From: Haliscomenobacter sp040401995
GTDB lineage: Bacteria > Bacteroidota > Bacteroidia > Chitinophagales > Saprospiraceae
Length of the DNA stretch: 64,000 nucleotides
Assembly (NCBI GenBank): GCA_040401995.1
Contig: JBBANM010000004.1
Location: 62,001 to 126,000, forward strand
Direction of reading: 5' to 3'
Under the pieces are notes generated by a model, which ran no database searches, was not told the DNA's origin, and saw nothing but the letters and a program-made list of their open reading frames with translations. The first letter of the stretch is position 1. Every line of letters begins with the position of its first letter. Below, in pieces: positions 1-8,370 of this stretch. Made by a program: the position numbers and the translations under genes.

Positions 1-2
1 TC

Positions 3-734
3 ACCGAAAAAGGTGTTCCATCAGCTGAATACATCACCCCCCTAGTATTAATGGTTGTGGTGGGTTCCGTTTTGTGGGTTGCTTTGACGGTACGCCCCTT
101 TGCCAAAGGGTTGGGGTTGATACAAACCTCTTCGGGTCGAGTTTTGGTTATTGGTGCCAGTTTAGCGGCGCGTTTGATTGCAAAATACTTGCACGAACAC
201 CAACAGCAAGCGGTATTGGTAGACATAAACGAGGCCAACATCGCCAAAGCTCAGGAATCGGGTTTACCAGCTTTTGTTGCCAATTTGTATACCGACGATC
301 TTTCCGATAAAATTGAACTTGCTGGAGTTTCTACCTTATTGGCGCTCACCAGTAATCCAGAACTTAATAATTTTGCAGTGCGGCGTTATAAAAAAGAGGT
401 TGGCGAAGCTGGCGTTTATCGCTTTCTAAGCCCCGACGAATTGCTCAAAGAAAAAAGTTCGCGCCCCCAATACGGCCTTTTTTCTTATACCGATGATTTT
501 TTGAACCTCAACGAAGTGGCGCGTGATTTTCCAAAAATCCATGAATTGCCTTTAACTGGCGCTACAGCTTTACGGCGCGCCACTCATGAAATGGGGGTTG
601 AACAAAAATCAATCCCGCTGTTTATTAAAGACGCCAATGGAGAAATACGTTTTTTGCCCGCTAACTTGGAGGAGTTAAAGCTAGGTGAAGAAGAAATTTT
701 TCATTTGGTTTATTTGGGAAGAAACGTGGGTTGA
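3..734 (+). CDS. Cation:proton antiporter, C-terminal part with RCK/TrkA-N domain (5' truncated)
   Basis: The reading frame is open from base 3 without a start, so the gene begins before the window and only about 243 residues are seen. The first part is hydrophobic (last transmembrane helix, LVLMVVVGSVLWVALTVRPF) and fits the end of a CPA-type Na+/K+:H+ exchanger in the inner membrane. It is followed by a Rossmann-like RCK_N domain (GRVLVIGASLAARLIAKYL, then VLVDIN), which in this family binds NAD(H) or nucleotides and gates transport. The usual GxGxxG loop reads GASLAA here, so nucleotide binding may be altered. The ATG at base 51 lies inside the last helix and is not the true start. The gene ends 24 bases before the next, so the two may be cotranscribed. 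Confidence 0.8.
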   Translation, partial: TEKGVPSAEYITPLVLMVVVGSVLWVALTVRPFAKGLGLIQTSSGRVLVIGASLAARLIAKYLHEHQQQAVLVDINEANIAKAQESGLPAFVANLYTDDLSDKIELAGVSTLLALTSNPELNNFAVRRYKKEVGEAGVYRFLSPDELLKEKSSRPQYGLFSYTDDFLNLNEVARDFPKIHELPLTGATALRRATHEMGVEQKSIPLFIKDANGEIRFLPANLEELKLGEEEIFHLVYLGRNVG

Positions 735-758
735 TCACTTTTTACGAAAAAAATAATC

Positions 759-2396
759 ATGCGTACGCAGATTCTAATATTCATAGCTGTTCTTTTTTTT
801 GCTGGATGTGCCATCGTTGTACCTCCGGTGGGGGGACCCAAAGACGTGGATCCGCCCAAAATGGACACCCTAGAAAGTAGTCGCAATTTCCAAACCAATT
901 TCAAAAAAAAACCCATCGAACTGGTCTTCAATGAATGGGTGATCTTGGAAGACGTGGGCAAACAGGTAGTTGTTTCGCCGCCTTTGCGCTACAATGCTGA
1001 GTTGGTGAAGTTGCGCGGTCACTCGGTCATTATTGATTTTGATCCGCGGGAAACCCTGCGTGAAAACGTAACCTATACCATCAATTTTGGCAACGCCGTT
1101 AAAGACCTTACCGAAAGAAACCCGGCTAAAAATCTCCGTTTTGTTTTTTCAACCGGCCCGGTTTTGGATTCCCTTTTTGTCCAAGGTAGTGTGGTAGATG
1201 CGATCACCAAAAAGCCTTCGGAAAATGTGGTGGTTATGTTTTACGACAACCTCAAAGACAGTGTAGTGCGCAAAGAACGCCCCTTGTATTTTGCCCGCAC
1301 CGATAAAGATGGAAAATACACCATCAACAACATGCGGGCTGGTAAATACAAGGTTTTTGCGCTTGAAGACAGCAACCTGAATTATCTTTTTGACAGCCCC
1401 AAGGAAAAAATTGGTTTTCCCGATTCCTTGGTGTCGATTCAGGCGGGCACCCAAGACACCTCCCTCTCACTGCGCATTTTTATTGAAACTCCCACCATGC
1501 GACCCGGGACAACGATCCAGCCGCATTTTGGGTTGATCAAAATACCATTTACGCAAACACCTCGAAATTTCAAAGTAGCGGCCAACATTCCCGATGTGCT
1601 CATCCGCACGGAAGAAGACCACGATTCCTTAAAAATTTGGTATGCTGGTGCTGTTCCCACCACGGGCAACTGGCCATTGGCCATCAAAGTGGATACGCTA
1701 TTCAATGATACCCTATCCATTCGGGCTCAACCCAAGGCGCCTTATCTGGCCAAGGAAAAATTGTCTTACTTGGGGCAGGGCGTCGGTAAAGGATTGTTGT
1801 ATCAAAATCCAGATCGGGTGTTGAAAATCGCCTTCAACCACCCGATTACCAATTTAAATGCCAACTCGGTTTATTTGTTTGAAGACAGCACCACGCTGGT
1901 GCGCAATACTACTTTCAGCATCGACACCAACAACACCCGACAAATTGAACTAAAATTCCCTTGGAAGGAAGATAAAAAGTACCGTTTGTTGTTTATGCCC
2001 AATTCACTCAAAGACCTCTTTGGATTCGCATTGACTGATTCTTTGAAAATCAACATCTTGGCTCAGGCTCGGAAAAATTTTGGCAACATCGAATTCAAGT
2101 TGAGCAACTTGGATTCGCTGCAACGATACGTAGTAGAGCTCCTCAATTCAGGCGATCAGGTCTTGTACCGTTTTTCGGTGAGTGGAAAAACGACTTATAC
2201 GCATACCCTAAAAACACTGGAAACTACCACCTTCAAAATGCGATTTTATGAAGACCGCAACCGCAATGGCCGTTGGGACAGTGGTGTTTATTCCATCAAA
2301 CGACAACCAGAACCGATTCAAATCCGTGATTTGGAACAAGTGCGCGCCAACTGGGATCAGGAATTATCCTTAGAATGGCAGGGAAAAAAGAAATGA
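759..2396 (+). CDS. Ig-like (Big_5/SbsA-type) domain lipoprotein
   Basis: A 545-residue exported protein with a lipoprotein signal peptide; the lipobox is FFAGC with Cys17 as the predicted lipidated residue. The mature N-terminus PPVGGPKDVDPPKM followed by a beta-rich segment (residues about 35-130, PIELVFNEWVIL) matches the Bacteroidota lipoproteins that start with a bacterial Ig-like Big_5 domain. A second beta-sandwich with DKDGKYTINNMRAGKYKVFALED (about 185-210, carboxypeptidase-regulatory-like) follows. Near the end FYEDRNRNGRWDSG (about 495-510) is a Ca-loop-like acidic motif. Its role is unknown; it is probably an envelope or surface structural protein. It lies 24 bases after the antiporter and converges with the following minus-strand gene at a gap of 7 bases. 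Confidence 0.8.
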   Translation: MRTQILIFIAVLFFAGCAIVVPPVGGPKDVDPPKMDTLESSRNFQTNFKKKPIELVFNEWVILEDVGKQVVVSPPLRYNAELVKLRGHSVIIDFDPRETLRENVTYTINFGNAVKDLTERNPAKNLRFVFSTGPVLDSLFVQGSVVDAITKKPSENVVVMFYDNLKDSVVRKERPLYFARTDKDGKYTINNMRAGKYKVFALEDSNLNYLFDSPKEKIGFPDSLVSIQAGTQDTSLSLRIFIETPTMRPGTTIQPHFGLIKIPFTQTPRNFKVAANIPDVLIRTEEDHDSLKIWYAGAVPTTGNWPLAIKVDTLFNDTLSIRAQPKAPYLAKEKLSYLGQGVGKGLLYQNPDRVLKIAFNHPITNLNANSVYLFEDSTTLVRNTTFSIDTNNTRQIELKFPWKEDKKYRLLFMPNSLKDLFGFALTDSLKINILAQARKNFGNIEFKLSNLDSLQRYVVELLNSGDQVLYRFSVSGKTTYTHTLKTLETTTFKMRFYEDRNRNGRWDSGVYSIKRQPEPIQIRDLEQVRANWDQELSLEWQGKKK

Positions 2397-2403
2397 CAGC
2401 GCG

Positions 2404-2805
2404 CTACAATATACAGCCACGCAGGGTCATAATGACGATAAAAAGGATCAAAAGTACCCACCCTAGGCCAAAACGAGCCGTTTGACGAGAACTGGTATAC
2501 TTTTCGGTCGGTTGACCATTTGCTTGCGTAGCTAAAGTCTCCAAAGCATCGGCATCATTGTTGGGTTCTAAAATGTCCATTGCCTCTTCCCAATCTTCGC
2601 CGTGGATAAACAATTTGATGGAGCTAAAAGCCAAAGGTAGCATGGTTTGCGTATTGCTATTGGATACAAAACAGCGGATGCCCTCGCTGCGCAACCTGGC
2701 CGCCGTCAGCTGCGCTTCTGAATCACTAGCAAAATAGGGCCCCGAACGAAAACCCCCGGTATTTTCAAGTTCCTCGAGGTAGTCAAGGATCTGATCTTTG
2801 GACAT
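2404..2805 (-). CDS. DUF2007-like protein with C-terminal membrane anchor
   Basis: A 133-residue protein taken from the ATG at 2805 (MSKDQILDYLEELE). An upstream in-frame ATG at 2871 would add 22 residues rich in Lys/Asn that do not look conserved. Residues about 15-75 (PYFASDSEAQLTAARLRSEG, then LPLAFSSIKLFIHGEDWEEA) resemble the DUF2007 'putative signal-transducing' fold, in which an amino-acid address string is read over a protein surface. The C-terminus is a single transmembrane helix (GWVLLILFIVIMTL), giving a tail-anchored topology. The function is not known, and the family assignment is moderate. Confidence 0.6.
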   Translation of the reverse strand: MSKDQILDYLEELENTGGFRSGPYFASDSEAQLTAARLRSEGIRCFVSNSNTQTMLPLAFSSIKLFIHGEDWEEAMDILEPNNDADALETLATQANGQPTEKYTSSRQTARFGLGWVLLILFIVIMTLRGCIL

Positions 2806-2891
2806 ATCCGATTTTTTTTTACAAACTACGTAAAAGTTTAGGTCGCTCCCGTTTCGACCAAAAAAGGTCAAATTTCAGCTATCTGTTTCAT

Positions 2892-2978
2892 CCCGATTTG
2901 TCGGGGCAAGCCTCTTTTTTCAGCCGATGCCCTGTCCTGTCCAGACTTGTCGGGAATCGCCTTCAAAAAGGAGGCTTG
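2892..2978. repeat. Intergenic inverted repeat with nested CCCGA/TCGGG hairpin
   Basis: Between the DUF2007-like gene and the TIGR03643 gene (about 300 bases with no gene) there is an outer inverted repeat CAAGCCTCTTTTTT (2907-2920) / AAAAAGGAGGCTTG (2965-2978) with one mismatch. At its left edge is a tight CCCGA-TTTG-TCGGG hairpin (2892-2905). The motif CTTGTCGGG recurs inside at 2946-2954. It may be a small extragenic element or an mRNA structure; no coding potential is seen. Confidence 0.5.
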
Positions 2979-3102
2979 ACTAGCTAAAATTTGCCTGCTT
3001 TTTTGGTTCGAAACCGCTGACCTAAACTTTTACCAAAATACAAAAAAGGCTGAATTCACCGCCCACGGTTAAACAAATGCCATGGTTTTCAGTTTATCTA
3101 CT

Positions 3103-3393
3103 ATGAGTATCCGTGAAAAATACCAATTGACTGATATCGATTTGGATCGAATTGTAGAAATGGCTTGGGAGGATCGCACCCCATTCGAGGCCATTCAAGC
3201 CCAATTTGGACCGACAGAAGCCGAAGTTATTCAATTGATGAAGCAAGAAATGCGGCTCAACAATTGGAAAAAATGGCGCGCCCGGGTGCAAGGCCGCGCT
3301 ACCAAGCATGCAAGCCTACGCGATGCCGAAGTGATCCGGTTCAAATCCCGAATGCAGCGCGCTATTTCCCGTAATCGGATGCCGAAGCGCTAG
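3103..3393 (+). CDS. TIGR03643 / DUF2805 family protein
   Basis: A 96-residue basic protein, start taken at ATG 3103 (MSIREKYQLTDIDLDRIVEM); an ATG at 3082 would add seven residues. The sequence AWEDRTPFEAIQAQFGPTEAEVIQLMK followed by a highly basic tail (NNWKKWRARVQGR, RFKSRMQRAISRNR) matches the small TIGR03643/DUF2805 family. The first half looks like a helix-turn-helix and the tail could contact nucleic acid. The biochemical role is unknown. The gene stands alone and converges with the HD-PycTM gene at a gap of 7 bases. Confidence 0.75.
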   Translation: MSIREKYQLTDIDLDRIVEMAWEDRTPFEAIQAQFGPTEAEVIQLMKQEMRLNNWKKWRARVQGRATKHASLRDAEVIRFKSRMQRAISRNRMPKR

Positions 3394-3400
3394 AAAACCA

Positions 3401-4621
3401 CTATTTTCCGAACACATACGCAATACCAAAAGAAATTACCGACACGATCAAGCCAAACATAAAAATGCCGTAACAAATGTTGAGGTAACGGTATTTTGCG
3501 GCCAGTACTTTGCCTAGGTAGTACAAATCCCGAGTCATAGAGCTGTACAAAAAATCGTTATCATGGAGCATTTCCATCATCCCAAATTGGAAATCTTTCA
3601 GCTCCATGTTATAGTAATTACCAAAAAAAAGCAGGTTGGATCTTTTTTGCTCAATGTCTTCCCGAGTAACCATCCCCTTGGTGATTTTAGGCCGCGTAGA
3701 AAGGATAGCAAAAACCAATGCCGACAAACAAACTGCCAATAAAATAAAAGTAGGCCAGATCAAATTGGGGTGTTTTTTGAACTGCGGTACCAAATTAGAA
3801 ATTAGGATAGAAATAATAATAGCATTGATACTCAGCATAATATTGGCCTTATTATCGGCAATGGAGCTAAGGCTGATGTGGGTGCGGTAAGTATTGCGGT
3901 ACATGGTTTCTACACCCCGCCCTAGGTTAATCTCTTTAAGTTCTTCGGTCTTCTTTTTCTTTTTTCTTTTTTTGCCTTCTACCTCTTCTGCTGGCGCGAT
4001 CCGTTGTTGGTATTTACGCAGCTGTTTGATGTTTTTGAACTTGCCATTGTCGTAAAACTGCCTGGCCAGATCGGTAAAATAAGTATGATTGGTAATAAAA
4101 TCGAGTTCAAACTGCACCCATTCCTCTTCCGTCATAAAACTACGCTGGGTCATCAGCAATTCCTGACGAACTCTGCTGCAGCGATCCCAGTACAATTCCG
4201 ACCCCAGGTGGCTGTAATCGGCATCGCGCATGATTTCTTGCATCAAGGTCTGCGGCGGATTGCTAATTTTGGTAACCAGAATAAGTTTGGCGATTTCTTC
4301 AATCCGATCGAGAGGGTAATCGTAGTGGCTTAAAAATTCCCGCAGGTTTTCAACGCTTCGTTCCTCATGGTTTTCCGCGCCTTTGTTGTAACCCGTATCA
4401 TGAAACCACGAAGCCAACATTAAGCTTTCTTGATCAACAGGCGATAGGTTATACCCTGTGACTAAGCGCTTTACGGAGTCCGTAACATCCCGAGTATGTT
4501 GAAAATTGTGGTATAAATATTTTTCATCAACGTAGTTCTCATAGAACTGTTGGACATACCTTTCGGCAGTGCTGAGTAGATCTGTTTGTATTGCTTCCAT
4601 GGTGCCGGGTTGTTCTGCCAT
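3401..4621 (-). CDS. HD-domain protein fused to Pycsar-type membrane effector domain (PycTM)
   Basis: A 406-residue two-part protein. Residues about 20-200 form an HD-superfamily phosphohydrolase domain: H42 in HNFQHTRD, H74-D75 in SWFHDTGY, and a later Asp (D133 or D135, RDADYSH) supply the metal-binding H...HD...D set. A Lys-rich linker (KKRKKKKK, about 217-224) leads to residues 241-406, which match the PycTM effector domain. That domain contains the characteristic SIADNKANIMLSINAI sequence, two helices (about 260-280, 288-308), a cytoplasmic loop and a third helix (about 383-404). PycTM proteins of the Pycsar defence system open the membrane on sensing a cyclic pyrimidine nucleotide. Here a possible cyclic-nucleotide phosphodiesterase (HD) is attached. 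The gene is divergent from an adenylyl cyclase receptor 77 bases away. Domain calls are strong; the functional link to the cyclase is inferred. Confidence 0.85.
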   Translation of the reverse strand: MAEQPGTMEAIQTDLLSTAERYVQQFYENYVDEKYLYHNFQHTRDVTDSVKRLVTGYNLSPVDQESLMLASWFHDTGYNKGAENHEERSVENLREFLSHYDYPLDRIEEIAKLILVTKISNPPQTLMQEIMRDADYSHLGSELYWDRCSRVRQELLMTQRSFMTEEEWVQFELDFITNHTYFTDLARQFYDNGKFKNIKQLRKYQQRIAPAEEVEGKKRKKKKKTEELKEINLGRGVETMYRNTYRTHISLSSIADNKANIMLSINAIIISILISNLVPQFKKHPNLIWPTFILLAVCLSALVFAILSTRPKITKGMVTREDIEQKRSNLLFFGNYYNMELKDFQFGMMEMLHDNDFLYSSMTRDLYYLGKVLAAKYRYLNICYGIFMFGLIVSVISFGIAYVFGK

Positions 4622-4665
4622 CTAAAATTATTAAAATTTCGAAATACCCACTATAAAATATGTGC

Positions 4666-4673
4666 TACCTTTG
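4666..4673 (+). promoter_or_regulatory. Candidate -7 promoter box (TACCTTTG) for the cyclase receptor gene
   Basis: TACCTTTG fits the Bacteroidota TAnnTTTG -7 element and lies 25 bases before the cyclase start codon, in the 77-base divergent region shared with the HD-PycTM gene. No clear TTTG -33 element is seen at the usual distance, so the promoter may need an activator. Confidence 0.5.
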
Positions 4674-4698
4674 AAATTGAAGTAAAATGTAATCAAGA

Positions 4699-7600
4699 AT
4701 GACCAGAGTTTGGTTAGCGGTTTTGATGAGTTGTATGCTGCAGTATGTTCAGGCGCAGTCGGAACAGTACATGCTAAAAGTATACAATTTTGAGGACGGG
4801 CTGAGCCATCGGGATGTATTTAAAATTGGTCAAGACAGCAGTGGGTTTATTTGGATTACCACCATGGATGGGTTGAACCGCTTCGATGGGTATCAATTTT
4901 TGCAATACGATAGTCAATCCCCCACGTATTCAATTCCTTATGACGGCGCCTCGGATCTTCTAACTGGCCGTAACCACCGTATTTGGTTAGCCACTCATGA
5001 TTATTTAACCGTGTTGCAACCCGAAGCCAATCGCTACGAAACCATTAAAATTAAGACAGGCCCATTGGTTCGCCGTGAATCAATGGTGCCGCATAATCTT
5101 TTTGAAGACTCCAACGGCAACATGTGGATGGCCGTTTATGACGAAAAAAGCGGTCAAAGTTCCATTCAGCGGCTAGATCCCGCGCATCGACTCACTACTG
5201 TAGCTCATGTAGAAGGACGCTACCCCAAGCGCCCCATCGCTCAATGGGGAAAATCGGTTTTTGTTGGCGCCCAACCCAATGAATTGTGGCAATTCTCGCT
5301 TCAGGGGCAATTGTTACGCCGCATTACGCTGCCCTGGGCTGGCGACAGCGGCAACCAAATTGTACACTTGCAAGTAGATAAAAAAAGGCTTTGGTTTTTA
5401 TTATCCAATGGCGATGTATATTATTTGCTCGACTCCCAAATGACGCCAACGCCTCACCCCATGAACAAGAAGCGCAAAAAAGGCGGCGTTTTTCAATCCA
5501 TACAAGTAGATCCCAATGGCGATATTTGGTTGGCAGGGTTGGGGCAACTGTGGTTCTATAACCAGGCAGCTGATTTGCTGGAAGATTACGACGAACGCGT
5601 GCGGCAGATTGTAAAATCGATGCCCAACTACCGCCAAGTTTTTCGCGATCGCTCGGGGGTAATTTGGGTGGCCAGTGATTATGGGGTCATTAAAATTGTA
5701 GAAAGCAATCAATTGTTTACCCATTACCTCAGCGAAGGTAACGAGAATTGCAGCAATTTCCTGTGTAGCATACGCGGCATGACCGAAGATGATCAGGGGA
5801 AAATTTACTTGTCGTATTACAATTCCATTCATGTCCTGGATCCGCGTACCAATGCGCTTACGCTGCTTTTTCCATACAACGATTTCTTCAATTTCCCTTT
5901 TGGATTGGAATATTACAATGGCGCCTTATGGACGGGCAATGGCTTGAAAATTGATCTTAAAACCCTAAAAGTTGAAAAAATCCTCAACCATACCGACGAA
6001 GACGTAGGTGTTGTGCTATTGGATCGCGATAGGCAATTTTGGTTTGGTTTCCGCGACCGCTTGTACCGCTATGATCCTCGACAAAAAAAACTGCGCGAAT
6101 TCCAGGATCGTCAAGGCATTTGGAACAAGTCGGCTGGAGAAATTTCTTTCCTCTACCAAGAACGAAACGGTCCCGGAATCTGGGTAGGCACTGCCGATCG
6201 AGGGGTCTATCGCATCGATCCTAACAAAGGGCGTACCTTGCATTTTAGTGCCGATTTGCAGAGCCCGGTACAATTGCCCAATAACAGGGTCAACGCCATT
6301 GTTGAAGCGGGAAAAGACCTCCTTTGGGTAGGTACTGCCAATGGTTTGCAACGCATTAACCTGGCAACTATGGCCAGTAAAACCTATCATGTTGCGCAGG
6401 GTTTATCCAACGGCTTTATCAATGGTCTTTTACCCGAAGGCGATTCCTGTATTTGGGCAAGTACTGATTATGGTTTGAACCGGCTGAGCATAACCCGCGA
6501 AAACATCGTTCACTATTTACAACAAGATGGGTTGTCGCACAATGAATTCAACCGCATTGCCGCTTATCGAGCCCGTAATGGCCGATTCTATTTTGGTGGA
6601 TTGAACGGCGTGAATGCCTTTTTTCCCGGGCCGCAATTCTGGCAAAAAATGTCCAACCCGCAGGTGGCGCCGTTGTTGTTGACCAACTATACCCATTACG
6701 ATGGGAATAATGACAGCATCATCTCCGAAGGGGCCGGCATCAACTCCCGGCGACAGGTTAAACTTTCGCACCGCGATCGTTTTTTTAGCTTCAGTTTTGC
6801 CTTGGCCAATTTTCGCCACCCAGCCGAAAATAAGTTTAGTTACATGCTCGAAGGCTACGAAGACAAGTGGTCTCCTCCCAGCAATGTTCATTTGGTTCGC
6901 TATAACAACATCCCTTGGGGCGCCTACCGCTTTCGGGTAAAAGCTTTAACCGGAGGCAACGTTTGGAACAAAGGCGAACTGGCCGTGGATGTGGTGATTG
7001 AGCAAGCTTTTTATCGCCGGCTCGATTTTCAATTGTTTTGTCTTTTTTTAATTATGCTGGGTATTTACGGATTTTTGCGTTACCGCATTTATACCATCCG
7101 CAACCGCGAGCGGGTATTAGAAAACTTGGTCGGCAAACGCACCCAAGAGCTGGCCTCCGAAAAACAAAAATCCGAGCAACTGCTGCTTAATATCCTCCCC
7201 ACAGATACAGCGGAGGAATTGAAAAGAAATGGAAAAGCCCTAGCGCGGCGCTATGAGAATGCCACCGTGATGTTTACCGATTTCAAAGGTTTTTCGCTGA
7301 TTGCTGAACGGCTTGACCCCGAAAAACTGGTGGAAATTGTAGACTATTGTTTCAGCGCTTTTGATCAAATCATCGACCGCTATGGTTTAGAAAAAATAAA
7401 AACCATCGGCGATGCCTACATGTGTGCCGAACTGAGCGACAATGGCCATCCGCGCGAGGGCGCCTTGCGGGTGATCCGCGCCGCGCTGGAGATTCAGCTG
7501 TTTTTGAAAAAAATGGAGCGTGAACAAATCGCTAAAAACGAACCTTTTTTTGAAGCCCGCATCGGCATTCACACCGGTCCAGTGGTAGCTGGGGTAGTAG

Positions 7601-7800
7601 GTTTGAAAAAATTTGCCTACGACATTTGGGGCGATACCGTCAATATTGCTTCGCGGATGGAATCAGAAGGGGAGGCAGGTAAAGTCAATATCTCGGAATA
7701 CACCTATCAATTGATTTATCCACAATTGCCCTGCTGGTTCAATGGCAAATACACCGCGCGAAACAAAGATGACATTGATATGTATTTTGTAGGGCATTGA
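4699..7800 (+). CDS. Two-component-like beta-propeller receptor with class III adenylyl cyclase output
   Basis: A 1,033-residue receptor. A signal peptide (cleavage after QAQ, about residue 20) is followed by a two-bladed-set Reg_prop propeller with repeated DSSGFIWITTMDGLNRFDG-type motifs (about 25-640). Then come a Y_Y_Y domain (about 690-770), one transmembrane helix (about 777-797) and a coiled-coil linker (about 800-845). The output is a cytoplasmic class III cyclase (about 850-1033). The catalytic set is complete: metal-binding D861 (MFTDFKG) and D905 (KTIGDAYM), adenine-specifying K901 and D975 (YDIWGD), transition-state N982 and R986 (VNIASRM). The Lys/Asp pair predicts ATP as substrate, hence cAMP. 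The sensor half is that of hybrid two-component systems (polysaccharide sensors) but the kinase is replaced by a cyclase. It diverges from the HD-PycTM gene, which may read or degrade the product. Confidence 0.9.
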   Translation: MTRVWLAVLMSCMLQYVQAQSEQYMLKVYNFEDGLSHRDVFKIGQDSSGFIWITTMDGLNRFDGYQFLQYDSQSPTYSIPYDGASDLLTGRNHRIWLATHDYLTVLQPEANRYETIKIKTGPLVRRESMVPHNLFEDSNGNMWMAVYDEKSGQSSIQRLDPAHRLTTVAHVEGRYPKRPIAQWGKSVFVGAQPNELWQFSLQGQLLRRITLPWAGDSGNQIVHLQVDKKRLWFLLSNGDVYYLLDSQMTPTPHPMNKKRKKGGVFQSIQVDPNGDIWLAGLGQLWFYNQAADLLEDYDERVRQIVKSMPNYRQVFRDRSGVIWVASDYGVIKIVESNQLFTHYLSEGNENCSNFLCSIRGMTEDDQGKIYLSYYNSIHVLDPRTNALTLLFPYNDFFNFPFGLEYYNGALWTGNGLKIDLKTLKVEKILNHTDEDVGVVLLDRDRQFWFGFRDRLYRYDPRQKKLREFQDRQGIWNKSAGEISFLYQERNGPGIWVGTADRGVYRIDPNKGRTLHFSADLQSPVQLPNNRVNAIVEAGKDLLWVGTANGLQRINLATMASKTYHVAQGLSNGFINGLLPEGDSCIWASTDYGLNRLSITRENIVHYLQQDGLSHNEFNRIAAYRARNGRFYFGGLNGVNAFFPGPQFWQKMSNPQVAPLLLTNYTHYDGNNDSIISEGAGINSRRQVKLSHRDRFFSFSFALANFRHPAENKFSYMLEGYEDKWSPPSNVHLVRYNNIPWGAYRFRVKALTGGNVWNKGELAVDVVIEQAFYRRLDFQLFCLFLIMLGIYGFLRYRIYTIRNRERVLENLVGKRTQELASEKQKSEQLLLNILPTDTAEELKRNGKALARRYENATVMFTDFKGFSLIAERLDPEKLVEIVDYCFSAFDQIIDRYGLEKIKTIGDAYMCAELSDNGHPREGALRVIRAALEIQLFLKKMEREQIAKNEPFFEARIGIHTGPVVAGVVGLKKFAYDIWGDTVNIASRMESEGEAGKVNISEYTYQLIYPQLPCWFNGKYTARNKDDIDMYFVGH

Positions 7801-7866
7801 TACATTCAAAGCAACTGGACTGGAAGTAAAATTTTGCTTATTTTTGTTTTCAACTGAAAATAAAAT

Positions 7867-8340
7867 ATGGAAGCCACGCTCGTCAAGTCTGATTATGAAA
7901 TTACAAGAGGTAAGCCAATGCCAAGTCGTAACCATGCCTATATCCAATCTCGAATTGTAAAATTGTTTGATCGAAAATATGCCGATTCATTCGAAGTCTT
8001 ATCTGAACTTAGCGTCATGGTGGAAGGATCAGAGCGGGTTCCTGATGTAGCCATTTACAAAACCTTTGACTTCCGTCCCGGGAATGACGAGGTTAAAGTA
8101 GCTGAAATGCCGTTGGGAGTTGTTGAGATTCTTTCCCCATCTCAAAACCTAGGCGACCTTATCGCCAAATCCTATCTCTATTTTCAAAGTGGCGTCAAAT
8201 CATATTGGTTAATTTTACCAGATCTGATGACGATCTATGTATTTAGCGCCCCTAATGAGTATGAAGCATATGTTAAAAAAGGAATCTTAAAAGATCAGCA
8301 TCTTCTTGTTGAGCTTGATTTAGAGGATATTTTTAAATGA
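7867..8340 (+). CDS. Uma2 family (DUF820) putative restriction-like nuclease
   Basis: A 157-residue protein with the Uma2 PD-(D/E)XK-like core: PDVAIY (about residues 57-62), VVEILSPSQ (about 81-89) and the helix KSYLYFQSGVKSYWLILP (about 98-115). Family members resemble restriction endonucleases and are abundant in Cyanobacteria and Saprospiria; their biological substrates are unknown. A TATTTTTG -7-like box at 7839-7846 could drive it. The gene follows the cyclase by 66 bases on the same strand and converges with the next gene. No partner methylase or antitoxin is visible. Confidence 0.85.
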   Translation: MEATLVKSDYEITRGKPMPSRNHAYIQSRIVKLFDRKYADSFEVLSELSVMVEGSERVPDVAIYKTFDFRPGNDEVKVAEMPLGVVEILSPSQNLGDLIAKSYLYFQSGVKSYWLILPDLMTIYVFSAPNEYEAYVKKGILKDQHLLVELDLEDIFK

Positions 8341-8370
8341 TCCCAGTTTATCAGTTTGAGTGTTTTATCT

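Noticed and set aside
3401..7800. Calling the cyclase/PycTM pair a canonical Pycsar system
   Set aside because: The cyclase carries the purine-specifying Lys/Asp pair and a receptor architecture not typical of PycC; a pyrimidine product is not supported by the sequence.
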